Assembly: GCF_003258515.1 (NCBI RefSeq)
Contig: NZ_QGEH01000004.1
Coordinates: 62,001 to 126,000, forward strand
DNA: 64,000 nucleotides
Origin: Marinobacter bohaiensis
Lineage (GTDB): Bacteria; Pseudomonadota; Gammaproteobacteria; Pseudomonadales; Oleiphilaceae
Reading direction: 5' to 3'
The notes beneath the pieces were generated by a model. The model had not been told where the DNA came from. It searched no databases and was given only the letters and a program-made list of their open reading frames with translations. This document shows, piece after piece, positions 51,290-60,587 of the stretch (position 1 is its first letter; each line of letters opens with the position of its first letter). The translations under genes were made by a program, and so were the position numbers.

Positions 51290-54200
51290 TCAGAAGTCCC
51301 GCGTATAGAACAGGTCCAGCGAGGCGGCCAGACCACTGGCCGCCTCCAGGTAGAAATAGCGTCCCAGGTCGTAGCGCAACGCAATCGTGGTAATGGGCTG
51401 GAACACGCCCACGCCGTAGCGCAGCGACAGGTCGTCAGTGATGTAGCCGCTGGCCACAACGGCAGCTTCGTCGCCCGATCCCTCGGCCTCCAGCGTCAGG
51501 TCGCGAATGCCCAGTTCCTCACCGATGCCCCGGGTCAGCTCATTGGTTTGCGCCAGACCGAGGCTGAGTGCGGCACGTCCCACCTGGTTCTGGTCACCGC
51601 TGGAGTTGAGTGGTCGCCCCAGGATCACGTAGGAAAGCGCCTCGGACTGCGGCATGGAAGGCTCAGAGAAAACCTCCGCCTCCGGCTCGTCTGCGGGCCC
51701 GCTCAGGCGAATCCCCGCCACCACGGTATCCACCGTGCGAACCGCCTCGATATCGATATAGGGTTGGCTGATGGGGCCAACGAACAGCAGCCGGGCCCGG
51801 CGGATTTCCAGCTCCTGGCCATAGGCCTTGTACTGCCCGTCCACCATTTGCAGGGTGCCGCGAGTGTCGAGATTGTTGCCGATACGCAACTCTCCCTGCA
51901 GGTTGCCGGTCACACCGAACCCCTCGAAAGAGACTTTGTCCTCGCCTTCCGCCTGGCCCACTACGACGGTCACGTCCATGGCCAGCGCCTCCACCGCCGG
52001 CGACGCCTTTTCTTCGCCAACGATCACTTCATCATCCGAGACCGACACCGCCGAAGCCGGCAGTTCGCGTACCTCGATGTCGCCCTTGGGAACGGCGACA
52101 CGCCCGCTCACACTGACTTTGTTGTCCTTGAGCGCCAACTGCAGATCCGGCGATAGCTCCAGTGTGGCGTAAGGTTCATAGACCAGCGACAGGCGGTCGC
52201 CGGAGAGGCTGAGGTCGACGTCTGGCTGAGCTCCACTCCAGTCCACCTGGCCTTCCAGACGACCTTCACCACGCTCACCACTGAGCCATCGACCGTTCAG
52301 GGTGGCGCGATTGCCCTGGAAGGCCAGCTCGAGATTGACATCCCGGAAGGGCATGGGCACCAGCGGATCAAGCAACTCCCCCTGGGAAAGCGTCAGGTTG
52401 CCGTTAACCTGCGGGTCTGTCAGCGGTCCGGACAGCCGTCCATCGCCACTGATGTCACCGTTCAGGGACTCCGGGCCGGCGAACGGTTCCACCACCGCCA
52501 ACTGCAGCCCGGACAGTGAATAGGTGCCGTCCATTGGCCGGTCTTCCTGGGTCGGATCAACCTGCAGGTCCACGTCGAGCTGGCCCAGTTGATCACCGCT
52601 GAAGTCCAGGGCCAGCGTCACGTCATCCGGTTGCAACGCCACATCAGCCTTGAGCGTGTCGTATTGAATGGACTGCCAGTCCTCGTGCTGCAGGATCTCA
52701 AACGCCCCCGGGCCAAGATCGAGATTGACGGTGCCTCGCGGCCCCTGGTCATCCAGGGTCAGGTCCACGTTGCCGTTTAGCGAGGCCTTCCAACGGAACC
52801 CGTCCGGCCACAAGGCCGCCAGGCTCTGCATGGGGAAATCGGTCAGGGCGTAACGGATTCGCTGCGTCGGCAACAACTGCTGGTCCTCGGCGCACAGACT
52901 CGATGACTGCCAGCGCCAGCAGTGCGATCCCAGGGTCAGCCGGCCCGCATCGGTGTATTCAATGGCGGCCGGTTGCTCCAGGTTCCAGACCTGGCCGGCG
53001 CTCTCGACACGCCCTTCGCTCAGGGCCCCGGACCAGATGTTGGCGAGCCCGCCGGCAAACACGGTTCGCACGTTTGCGTCGGGGTTATCCAGCTGCAGCG
53101 TCAAGCGATGCTGCGCCATGCTGCCATTTAGCGTCGCGGACAGATCACCGATCAGTTGGTCGTCGTTGCGGACACCGCTCAGGTCCAGGTTTGACTGCAG
53201 TTGCTCGCCGTCGCTCACCTGCGCCCGCAAGGCCAGGGCGCTCACCTGCAGCGTCTGGAACGCCAGTTTGCGAGCGTCAAGCTGCGCCTGACCGGATGGT
53301 TTCTCGAGGGTACCGCCCAACGAGACCTGACCACTCAGCTGACCCGACAGGTCCGGCCAGAACTGGGACAGACGTTGGGCGTCCAGCGACAGGGAGGCTT
53401 CGATACGATCCGCCAGACGCCCTTGCCCCTGCACCGTGTTGTCGCCCACATCAAGCTCGAAGGATTCCAGGCGCCAGTCGCCTTCGCGCCCATCGAGGTG
53501 GCCCTGGCTGTCCAGGTCATTGTCGCGCCACTGCCCGTCCAGCACCCAGTCGACCTGAGCCTGCAGGCCGCTTGACGGCACACCGCCCTCAGAGGTGATT
53601 TCACCGTTAAGTGCCCCTTTCAGCTCGGGCACCCAGTAGCCGGGGTTAAAGGCATCCAGCTGCACCCGCGCCTTCCAGCTCAGGTCGCCGGCAAACGCCA
53701 CATCCGCCTGGGCATCCAGTCCACCGGCACCGGTATCCAGTCGCACGTTCTCGACCGCCACCCGCTCGCTGTCGCCCTTAGCCCGGGCGCTGAATCGCGA
53801 GGGGCCGGCTGGGCCGCCCGCTTCTCCTTTGACCTCGACGCTGTAACGTTCGTCGCGATAGTCAAACGTCACATTGGCCGTCTCCAGGCGCACCGGCGGT
53901 TCCGCCATACCCGGCAGCAGCGTGTACCAGGGAAAACGGTCGAACTGCAAGGAGCCGCTGGCCGCCAATTCATCGAGCCATTGGACCCGACCGCGCACGA
54001 TGGCCCGCCCCGACTCTCCCTCCGTTACCGGTGCGCCATCCAGTTGCACCACCAGATCCTCGACCCGGTCGGTCAGCACCTGGCCGCTGACCGCAAGCAC
54101 CACCGGACCGGCACTGCCTGGCAGGCTGGCGTCGGTCCGCAGCGCGTAGCCCTGGTCCATGTCACCATCCAGGGTCAGGGTCCAGTTTTCCAGCACCAGG

Positions 54201-54982
54201 GTATCGGGCAGGTCGGGAGACGGCTGGAAACGCTTGCTCTCCAACTCGACGCGAGCCGGGATACCCGGCTCGAACGGGGCCGCACGGGCGCTTAGCCGCG
54301 CCTCCAGGTAACCCTGGCTGCGTCCGGTCAGGCGCAGGTCCCGGGCGCTGCCGGCCGCGTTGAGGTCAAGATGCCACTCGCTGTCAGGCTGTGGCGACGG
54401 CAGGGCGACCTTGACGTCCAGGTCCAGCGGCCAGTCATCGCGGGTATTGAGGCGGCCACCGGCACTGACTTCCACGGCATCGGTCACCAGATGAAAGTCG
54501 TTCAGGTTCCAGGCGGTACCGGATGCCTCCACCGCCAGGGTGAAGGAGCGCCAGATCCGGCCGTCATCCACTGACAACGGCCCCAGACGCACATCGCCGA
54601 CGGAGACGCCCAGCGGCAGCTCGATGCTGGGCAGCGTGAAGGGCTCAGACGACGGCTCCGGCTCGGAAGGCGCGAGTTTCAGGTCAATACGTTCAGCCAG
54701 CAGGCGATCGACACAGAGCACGCCGGTGAACAGGCAGCCGGGCGACCACTCCAGGAACACCTGGTCGACGTCGGCCGTGACGCCGAAGCCCTGCCAGCGC
54801 ACATGCTGTGCCTGCCAGCGCCCCAATACGGAGCCCCGGCCGCCCTCAACGGTGAGCCCCGGAACCTGTTCCAGCAACCAGGCGGTGCCCGCCTCCGAGC
54901 GCAGCACCAGGAACACGGTCAGCAGAATCAGCAACAGCAGGGCCAGAAGACTGCCCAGGCTCCACAGGATCACACGCTTCAC
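51290..54982 (-). CDS. tamB: Translocation and assembly module protein TamB
   Basis: TamB is a large inner-membrane-anchored periplasmic protein that spans to TamA; it helps insert outer-membrane proteins and, as an AsmA-like bridge, moves phospholipids. The 1230-residue protein has one N-terminal membrane helix (about 5-28), then a very long run of beta-strand repeats rich in Asp, Gly, Leu and Gln, and the conserved C-terminal TamB/DUF490 domain (about 900-1230, ending LYTRDF with a terminal Phe). The start is a GTG overlapping the tamA stop by four bases. Length is close to the E. coli protein. Confidence 0.95.
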   Translation of the reverse strand: MKRVILWSLGSLLALLLLILLTVFLVLRSEAGTAWLLEQVPGLTVEGGRGSVLGRWQAQHVRWQGFGVTADVDQVFLEWSPGCLFTGVLCVDRLLAERIDLKLAPSEPEPSSEPFTLPSIELPLGVSVGDVRLGPLSVDDGRIWRSFTLAVEASGTAWNLNDFHLVTDAVEVSAGGRLNTRDDWPLDLDVKVALPSPQPDSEWHLDLNAAGSARDLRLTGRSQGYLEARLSARAAPFEPGIPARVELESKRFQPSPDLPDTLVLENWTLTLDGDMDQGYALRTDASLPGSAGPVVLAVSGQVLTDRVEDLVVQLDGAPVTEGESGRAIVRGRVQWLDELAASGSLQFDRFPWYTLLPGMAEPPVRLETANVTFDYRDERYSVEVKGEAGGPAGPSRFSARAKGDSERVAVENVRLDTGAGGLDAQADVAFAGDLSWKARVQLDAFNPGYWVPELKGALNGEITSEGGVPSSGLQAQVDWVLDGQWRDNDLDSQGHLDGREGDWRLESFELDVGDNTVQGQGRLADRIEASLSLDAQRLSQFWPDLSGQLSGQVSLGGTLEKPSGQAQLDARKLAFQTLQVSALALRAQVSDGEQLQSNLDLSGVRNDDQLIGDLSATLNGSMAQHRLTLQLDNPDANVRTVFAGGLANIWSGALSEGRVESAGQVWNLEQPAAIEYTDAGRLTLGSHCWRWQSSSLCAEDQQLLPTQRIRYALTDFPMQSLAALWPDGFRWKASLNGNVDLTLDDQGPRGTVNLDLGPGAFEILQHEDWQSIQYDTLKADVALQPDDVTLALDFSGDQLGQLDVDLQVDPTQEDRPMDGTYSLSGLQLAVVEPFAGPESLNGDISGDGRLSGPLTDPQVNGNLTLSQGELLDPLVPMPFRDVNLELAFQGNRATLNGRWLSGERGEGRLEGQVDWSGAQPDVDLSLSGDRLSLVYEPYATLELSPDLQLALKDNKVSVSGRVAVPKGDIEVRELPASAVSVSDDEVIVGEEKASPAVEALAMDVTVVVGQAEGEDKVSFEGFGVTGNLQGELRIGNNLDTRGTLQMVDGQYKAYGQELEIRRARLLFVGPISQPYIDIEAVRTVDTVVAGIRLSGPADEPEAEVFSEPSMPQSEALSYVILGRPLNSSGDQNQVGRAALSLGLAQTNELTRGIGEELGIRDLTLEAEGSGDEAAVVASGYITDDLSLRYGVGVFQPITTIALRYDLGRYFYLEAASGLAASLDLFYTRDF

Positions 54983-56718
54983 AGTTCCGGCCCCATCGAG
55001 AAGTGCAGACGCCAGCCGCCGCCGAGATCCTCATCCAGGCCCCGGGCAATGTCCAGCCGCAGCGGGCCCACGGGGCTGACCCAGCGGATGCCGAGACCGA
55101 CACCGGTCGCCAGCGGGTCGGTCAGATTGTCGATGGCATTGCCCTTGTCGACGAAGGCCGCCAGACGCCATTGATTGGTCAGGGGGTACTGGTACTCGAC
55201 ACTGCCCACCAACAGGTAGCGCCCACCCACGCTGTCACCGTCGCTGTCCTCCGGCGAGAGGGTCTCGTATCCATAACCACGAACGCTCTGGTCGCCGCCG
55301 GCGAAGAAACGCAGCGACGGCGGCACGTCGTCGAAATCGTTGGTGGCCACGGCCCCCGCCTGCAGCCGGCCCAGAAAGCGATGGCCGTTGCCGACGGTGA
55401 TCAGGCCCTTGGCAATGCCCAGCACGTGGGCGATATCGGCATCGGACAGCACGCTTCGATGGGCGCCGGACACGTCCAGTTGCAGACGATACCCCCGCGC
55501 CGGGTCCAGGGGCGAGTCGGCCACCAGTTTGGAAAAGCTGATCCCCGGCAGCAGCAGTTCCACATCGCCCGGCTTGTCGCCGATGGTGTAGCGTTCCTTT
55601 TCCCAGTTCAGCGACAGCACCCGCATCCAGCCGTTGTCCAGCTCGTGGCGCCATTGCTCGCCGAACGTCAGACGCTCGGAGTTCACGTCTTCGATATCTT
55701 CTTTCTGATAACCGGTGGTAAAGCGGATGGCATCGGTCATGGGCGGGTCCAGCGGCAACTCATAGTAAGCGCTGACGTTCTGGCGCGGTGCCGACAGCTC
55801 CATCTCCGCCCCCCGGCGATGCCCCATGGGGTTGATCCAGTGTTCGGTCCAGGTGCCCCGCAGTCGCGGCCCCACGTCGGTGGAGAAACCGATACCGGCC
55901 GCAACGGAACGGGGATCGCGGGTGGTCAGACGCACCTGGACCGGCACGCGACGATCCTCGGCTTCTTCACTCTGGGCGCTGACAATCACGCTGGCGAAAT
56001 AGCCACTGTTGGACAGATCGCTGTCCAGCTCGGCGATCCGGTCGGCGTCGTAGGGCTCACCCGGCCGGATCTGGACGAACCGGTTCAACAGGGGGCGCTC
56101 GAAGGTACCGTCGTCCTCGAACGTTACTTCCCCAAAGGCGTAGCGGGGCCCACTGGCGAACACCAGCTCGATGTCTGCCTCGCCGGCGTCGGGATCGACT
56201 TTCAGGGAGCGGGCAGTGAACTTCCCATCGAAATAGCCGAGTTTGCGTGCGCGGTTGAGGATGCGCTGGCGCACGGCGTCGTAGTCACCGTGATTGAGAA
56301 TACTGCCCGGAGCAATCGCGGAGAGGTTGCCGATCTCGAAGGCCGGATCCGCGGACGCTTCGCCTTCGACCCGAACGTCACGGTTGGCAATGCGAACAGG
56401 ATCGCCGGGCACCACGTCAAGAATCAGCCGCGGAGGATCATCACCCTCGACCCGCCAGCGGATACGAGGCTCATAGTAACCCAGCGCCCGCAGCGCCTCG
56501 CGCACCTGGGACTCGGCGTGGTTGGCGTAGCGACGCAGGTTTTCCGCCGTCCGGTCCTCCACCGTGCCGATGAAGTTGGTGGCGTTCTCCTGCAGGGCGG
56601 GGTAATCGCCTTCGACGCGCACCTCGACCTGCCCTTCGGCAAGGGAGGACGTCGACCAGACCATGCACGACATTAGAAGCCCTGCAACCCGTGCCGGACC
56701 TGTTGCTCTGACCGTCAA
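54979..56718 (-). CDS. tamA: Outer-membrane assembly factor TamA (Omp85 family)
   Basis: TamA is the outer-membrane partner of TamB. The 579-residue protein has a signal peptide (VAGLLMSCMVWSTSSLA), three POTRA domains to about residue 265 (VEVRVEGDYPAL; PVRIANRDVRVEGEAS; RYAFGEVTFEDDGTF), and a 16-strand Omp85 barrel with the RFFAGGDQSVRGYGYETLSP motif (about 480-500) and a C-terminal GWRLHFSMGPEL strand. The start is a TTG with GGAG six bases upstream. Later in-frame ATGs would spoil the signal peptide. It is coupled to tamB by a GTGA overlap. Confidence 0.95.
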   Translation of the reverse strand: MTVRATGPARVAGLLMSCMVWSTSSLAEGQVEVRVEGDYPALQENATNFIGTVEDRTAENLRRYANHAESQVREALRALGYYEPRIRWRVEGDDPPRLILDVVPGDPVRIANRDVRVEGEASADPAFEIGNLSAIAPGSILNHGDYDAVRQRILNRARKLGYFDGKFTARSLKVDPDAGEADIELVFASGPRYAFGEVTFEDDGTFERPLLNRFVQIRPGEPYDADRIAELDSDLSNSGYFASVIVSAQSEEAEDRRVPVQVRLTTRDPRSVAAGIGFSTDVGPRLRGTWTEHWINPMGHRRGAEMELSAPRQNVSAYYELPLDPPMTDAIRFTTGYQKEDIEDVNSERLTFGEQWRHELDNGWMRVLSLNWEKERYTIGDKPGDVELLLPGISFSKLVADSPLDPARGYRLQLDVSGAHRSVLSDADIAHVLGIAKGLITVGNGHRFLGRLQAGAVATNDFDDVPPSLRFFAGGDQSVRGYGYETLSPEDSDGDSVGGRYLLVGSVEYQYPLTNQWRLAAFVDKGNAIDNLTDPLATGVGLGIRWVSPVGPLRLDIARGLDEDLGGGWRLHFSMGPEL

Positions 56719-56891
56719 AAACTTCTCCGTCCCCAGGCGTCTTCGATCAGCCGTATGCTACCGAAATTCGGGCATCCCTGCCCGACCTCGCAGATTAATA
56801 TTTGCCACTGCCGATCAGCGTTGGCCGACCCGTGTCCGCTTTGGACCGGGTCCGGCTAACAACGTTTCCTATTTATAGAGGGTGTCTCCGA

Positions 56892-57569
56892 TTAGAGAGT
56901 GCCCTGTAATACACCATAGTAGATGGCAAAGAAATGGCAGGCTCCGCCGCCGACGACAAACAGGTGCCAGATGGCGTGATTGTAGGGGATCCGCTTGATC
57001 AGGTAGAACACCACGCCCAGCGTATAGGTGATGCCCCCGGCCACCACCAGCCAGAGCCCGAGCTCGTTGACGCTGCTGGCCAGTTCCGACGAAGCAAACA
57101 CGATCAGCCAGCCCATCAGCAGGTAGATGATGATCTGCAAGGGCTTGAAGCGATGGCCGAACACCAGCTTGAGCGTGATGCCGGCGGCGGCCAACCCCCA
57201 GATCACGGCGAACATCAGCCAGCCGGCCCCATCACGCATGTTCACCAGCAGGAAAGGAGTATAGGTGCCGGCTATCAGCAGGAAGATGGCGCAGTGGTCG
57301 AGCATCTTGAACAGCCGGCGCCGATCCGGGCATCGGGCGCGGTGGTAGAGTGTCGACGCCAGGAACAGCAGGATCATGCTGGCACCGTAGATGCTGAAAC
57401 TGACGATTTTCCAGGGGTCCGCTTCCAGGCTGGCCAGGACGATGAGCACCACCATGCCGGCCAGACTGAACAGGGCCGCCAGTCCGTGGGTCGTCCAGTT
57501 CAGCCACTCCTCGATCGGCGGGTAGTCCTGCACGCTGCCGTCAGCGTTGATGTGGGGTTCGGTCGACAA
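56892..57569 (-). CDS. Hemolysin III family membrane protein (TrhA/YqfA, PAQR-like)
   Basis: A 225-residue inner-membrane protein with seven helices and the family motifs EEWLNWTTHGLAALFSLAG (conserved His), STLYHRARCPDRRRLFKMLDHCAIFLLIAGTYTPFLL and the C-terminal NHAIWHLFVVGGGACHFFAIYY with metal-binding histidines. E. coli TrhA and relatives act in membrane fluidity balance. The start is a TTG at 57567-57569 with GGAGG five bases upstream; another TTG four codons before it is possible. A perfect palindrome lies 35 bases upstream, so regulation is likely. Confidence 0.93.
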   Translation of the reverse strand: MSTEPHINADGSVQDYPPIEEWLNWTTHGLAALFSLAGMVVLIVLASLEADPWKIVSFSIYGASMILLFLASTLYHRARCPDRRRLFKMLDHCAIFLLIAGTYTPFLLVNMRDGAGWLMFAVIWGLAAAGITLKLVFGHRFKPLQIIIYLLMGWLIVFASSELASSVNELGLWLVVAGGITYTLGVVFYLIKRIPYNHAIWHLFVVGGGACHFFAIYYGVLQGTL

Positions 57570-57905
57570 GAAGGCCTCCAAGGTGTCCGTGGTCCCGAAT
57601 TTCAGCTTACAACTGTAAGCTTAATCAACCCGATTTCAAGAGGTGTGAAACAATCGTGGTTAAACACACAGCCTATGTCCGCCGCGGCAGAACCATGGTG
57701 CCACGTCCGGGATTTGGCTACAGTAGAATGAACGCAAGCGGCTGATTTCAGGCGTATGCCTGCCCGGCCAACCTTCGGCAGAAACGACGTCGCCGCTGGC
57801 CCGGCCGGTCGCGGACGTCCGGTTTCTCCCGCAGCGCCGGCCGATGGTAGGCTTTGCAGGCCCCGCGCTGTGGCGGGGTCCCGATTCACCGGCCAGGCGA
57901 GGCGC
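57570..57905. other. Intergenic region between trhA-like and voltage-sensor-like genes (336 bp)
   Basis: No gene is convincing. It holds the palindrome at 57604-57621 near the minus-strand gene and, near the plus-strand gene, a GC-rich leader with the hairpin CCCCGC-GCTGTG-GCGGGG (about 57862-57880). Promoters for both divergent genes must lie here, but no clear -35/-10 pair was found. Confidence 0.6.
57604..57621. promoter_or_regulatory. Perfect 18-bp palindrome upstream of the TrhA-like gene
   Basis: AGCTTACA-AC-TGTAAGCT: eight-base arms around two bases, 35 bases before the TTG start. The arm-spacer layout matches TetR-type operators such as those of fatty-acid regulators (FabR/DesT), which would suit a membrane-fluidity protein. 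The regulator is unknown. Confidence 0.6.
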
Positions 57906-58913
57906 ATGTTTACGATCAACCGAGAGAATCTCCGCAACAGCCACCAGCTGTTCTGGTTCGTTGTGGATTTTGTGATGCTGGGACTGCTGTTCCTCAACAT
58001 CACCTGGATCATCTTCGATGCGCTCTATGCCGTGGACGCGGTGCGCGACCTGCTTTTCGAGTACGTCACGCCGTTCGCCGAGTTCTATCGGCCGATCCAC
58101 CGCAACTTCATCTTCTATGACCTGATCTTTGTCTGGATCTTCCTGACCGAGTTTGTCATTCGCTGGCTCTACGCCATCCGTACGAAACTCTACGACCGCT
58201 GGTACTTCTATCCGTTCCTGCACTGGTACGACCTGCTGGGCTGCATCCCGGTCGGCTCTTACCGCTTCCTGCGGGTGCTGCGGGTCATCTCGATCATCTA
58301 CCGCCTGCACAAGTACCAGATCATCGACTTCACCAAGACCCGGGTCTACCAATTCCTCAAGTTCTACTACGAGGCGTTCATGGAGGAGCTGTCGGACCGG
58401 ATCGTGATCAAGGTTCTGTCCGGCGCCCAGGCGGAGATGACCCACGGTTCGCCGCTGATCCACCGGATCCAGAACGAAATCCTGCTGCCCCGCCGCGATC
58501 TGCTGAGCCAGTGGCTGTCGGAGAAAGTGGCCGAGGCGGCCACCACCGGGTACATCCCCAACCGCGGCGCCCTGCGCCAGTACCTGGAATCCTGCGTGGA
58601 CCAGGCCCTGAGCCAGAACCACGAGCTGTCCCGGCTGCGCCAGGTGCCCATGCTGGGCCCACAGATCACCGAAACACTGGAAGAAGCGGTGGGTGATATC
58701 GTCGCCCAGGTGATCCACCAGATCCTCGATGACCTGGCCTCGGCCCGCAACCATGACTTCATCGACGACATCGTCGGCACCTTCCTGCAGGAAACCGATG
58801 TCCGGGACGGCAAGGTGACCGAAAGCGAGCGCCAGATTATCCAGGTGGTCAACGAGATCATCGAAGCCCTCAAGAAACAGCTGGCCGTCAAGCGCTGGCG
58901 CGAGGAGCTGTAA
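57906..58913 (+). CDS. Voltage-sensor-like membrane protein without a pore domain
   Basis: A 335-residue protein. The N-terminal 140 residues form four membrane segments that look like a voltage-sensor domain: S1 about 14-42, S2 about 68-90 with acidic Asp72/Glu82, S3 about 100-114 with Asp109, and S4 with arginines at 120, 123, 126 and 133 (YRFLRVLRVISIIYRLHK). No S5-pore-S6 follows. The rest (about 145-335) is a soluble, helical, acidic domain (TETLEEAVGDIVAQVIHQILDDL). The chosen ATG at 57906 follows GGCGAGG; the upstream in-frame extension is Pro/Arg-rich leader. It stands alone. Such proteins may be annotated as ion transporters, but no transport is shown. A GC hairpin follows the stop (58917-58937) but has no T-run. 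Confidence 0.75.
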   Translation: MFTINRENLRNSHQLFWFVVDFVMLGLLFLNITWIIFDALYAVDAVRDLLFEYVTPFAEFYRPIHRNFIFYDLIFVWIFLTEFVIRWLYAIRTKLYDRWYFYPFLHWYDLLGCIPVGSYRFLRVLRVISIIYRLHKYQIIDFTKTRVYQFLKFYYEAFMEELSDRIVIKVLSGAQAEMTHGSPLIHRIQNEILLPRRDLLSQWLSEKVAEAATTGYIPNRGALRQYLESCVDQALSQNHELSRLRQVPMLGPQITETLEEAVGDIVAQVIHQILDDLASARNHDFIDDIVGTFLQETDVRDGKVTESERQIIQVVNEIIEALKKQLAVKRWREEL

Positions 58914-59011
58914 GCCGGGCCCGCGATCGGGGCCCGATCAGCCTGACCGCCTTTAAAGCAGACGCTTTACTCTGGGCAGGCTCTTGTCTTTAATGAAGCA
59001 TCTTCATGACT

Positions 59012-59033
59012 CTTTCATAACGCTTTTATAACT
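59012..59033 (+). promoter_or_regulatory. Pho-box-like 11-bp direct repeats upstream of the amidase gene
   Basis: CTTTCATAACG followed directly by CTTTTATAACT (two 11-base units, three differences), with a weaker CTTCATGACT just before. The seven-plus-four base layout equals that of PhoB boxes (CTGTCAT-N4), with one change per CTGTCAT core. TATAAC in the second unit could serve as a -10. An adjacent inverted repeat ATGAAG-CAT-CTTCAT lies at 58993-59007. Confidence 0.4.
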
Positions 59034-59101
59034 CTGGACAGGCTGGTGCCGAAACCGTGCCAGCGGCGGAAGAACCCGTACGAAAGGAGGCAATGCCGGG
59101 C

Positions 59102-60577
59102 ATGACCGACCTTCACTATCGCAGTGCGCGTGACCTGATCGGGGAACTGCGTTCCGGCACCGTGAGCAGCGTGGCGCTAACGCGGGCATTGATCGACCGC
59201 ATCCAGGCCCGCAACCCCGACGTCAACGCGGTGGTGACCCTGTATCCCGAAGCCGCACTGGCCCGGGCCGCCGAAGCCGATGCCCGCCAGGCCCGTGGCG
59301 AATCGCTCGGCCCCCTGCACGGCCTGCCCATGACCCTCAAAGACACCTGGGAAGTGGCAGGCCTGACCTGCGTGGCGGGCTCGCCCACCCTGAAGGATTA
59401 TGTCCCGCAACGGCATGCCGACCTGGTTCAGCGTCTGACCGACGCCGGCGCCATCATTCTGGGCAAGACCAACGTGCCGCTGTTCGGGATGGACATCCAG
59501 AGCTACAACAAGGTATTCGGCACCACCTACAATCCCTACAACCCCCTGCATACGCCGGGCGGTTCCTCCGGCGGCGCGGCGGCCTCACTGGCGGCCGGAT
59601 TCACCCCACTGGAAGTGGGCAGCGACCTGGCCGGCTCGATCCGCACCCCGTGCCACTTCTGCGGCGTATTCGGCCACAAGCCCAGCCGCGACCTGGTCTC
59701 CATGCGCGGCCATATTCCGGGCCCGCCCGGCACCATGAGCCAACCGGACCTGGTGGAAGGCGGCCCCATGGCCCGCCATGCCGGAGATCTGCAGCTGTTG
59801 CTGGAGGTCATTGCCGGGCCCCGTGAACCGGATGCCCGCAGCTGGTCCCTGGCGATGAGCCCCAGCGCCCTTGAGAGCCTGCCGCAGGCGCGGGTCGGAC
59901 TCTGGCTGGAGGACCCGGTGTGCCCGGTGGACAACGAGCTGACCCAGGCGTATCGGCAATTGGGAAGCGCACTGGCAGACCAGGGATGCCTGGTGAGTGA
60001 CGCCAGGCACGAATTGCTGGACCTGCACCACCTCCTGCCGGTCTACTTCAACCTGCTCGGCAGCCTGGTCAGCGCCGCCCAGACCCAACGCCAGCGGCGC
60101 CAGCTCACCTGGATCGGACGCCTGGAAAAATGGCTGCGGCTGTTCATGCCCATGACCGAGCATGTCGGCGAGTTCAGCCGGGGCGTCGTCCAGCCTTATC
60201 ACCAGTGGCTGCACTGGAACGAAACACGCGAGAAGATGCGGGCGCGGATAGAGTCGCTGTTCGCCGACTACGACGTGCTGCTGACCCCGATCACCCCCAC
60301 CACCGCCATCGCGCACGACCAGCAGGGTCAGAGCTATAGCCGTCGCATCCAGGTCAACGGCCAGCCCCGCCCCTACCTGGACCAGTTCTGCTGGATCGCC
60401 CTGGCCACCACCCTCGGCTTGCCGGCGACGTCGGTACCGGTCGGGCGCAGCCGCGATGGCCTGCCGTTCAACGTGCAGGTGATCGGCGCGCCGGGCATGG
60501 ACCTGACCACCATCGGCTTCGCCGAGCTGATGGAACAGGCCGGGCTGGCCGGCTTCCGGCCGCCCGACACCTTCTGA
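59102..60577 (+). CDS. Amidase-signature family hydrolase
   Basis: A 491-residue amidase with the Ser-cis-Ser-Lys triad: Lys80 (MTLKDTWEV), cis-Ser in GGSSGGAAASLAAG (155-156) and nucleophile Ser179 in SDLAGSIRTP. The C-terminal part is unusually rich in His/Trp (MTEHVGEFSRGVVQPYHQWLHWNE), and the last stretch has the conserved GLPATSVPVG. No GatA-specific partners (gatB, gatC) are nearby, so this is a stand-alone amidase of unknown substrate. Start is uncertain: AAAGGAGG lies 11 bases before the ATG at 59102 and only 2 before the ATG at 59093; a GTG at 59057 is possible. It is convergent with the thiolase gene. Confidence 0.88.
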   Translation: MTDLHYRSARDLIGELRSGTVSSVALTRALIDRIQARNPDVNAVVTLYPEAALARAAEADARQARGESLGPLHGLPMTLKDTWEVAGLTCVAGSPTLKDYVPQRHADLVQRLTDAGAIILGKTNVPLFGMDIQSYNKVFGTTYNPYNPLHTPGGSSGGAAASLAAGFTPLEVGSDLAGSIRTPCHFCGVFGHKPSRDLVSMRGHIPGPPGTMSQPDLVEGGPMARHAGDLQLLLEVIAGPREPDARSWSLAMSPSALESLPQARVGLWLEDPVCPVDNELTQAYRQLGSALADQGCLVSDARHELLDLHHLLPVYFNLLGSLVSAAQTQRQRRQLTWIGRLEKWLRLFMPMTEHVGEFSRGVVQPYHQWLHWNETREKMRARIESLFADYDVLLTPITPTTAIAHDQQGQSYSRRIQVNGQPRPYLDQFCWIALATTLGLPATSVPVGRSRDGLPFNVQVIGAPGMDLTTIGFAELMEQAGLAGFRPPDTF

Positions 60578-60587
60578 ACGCCGATCC

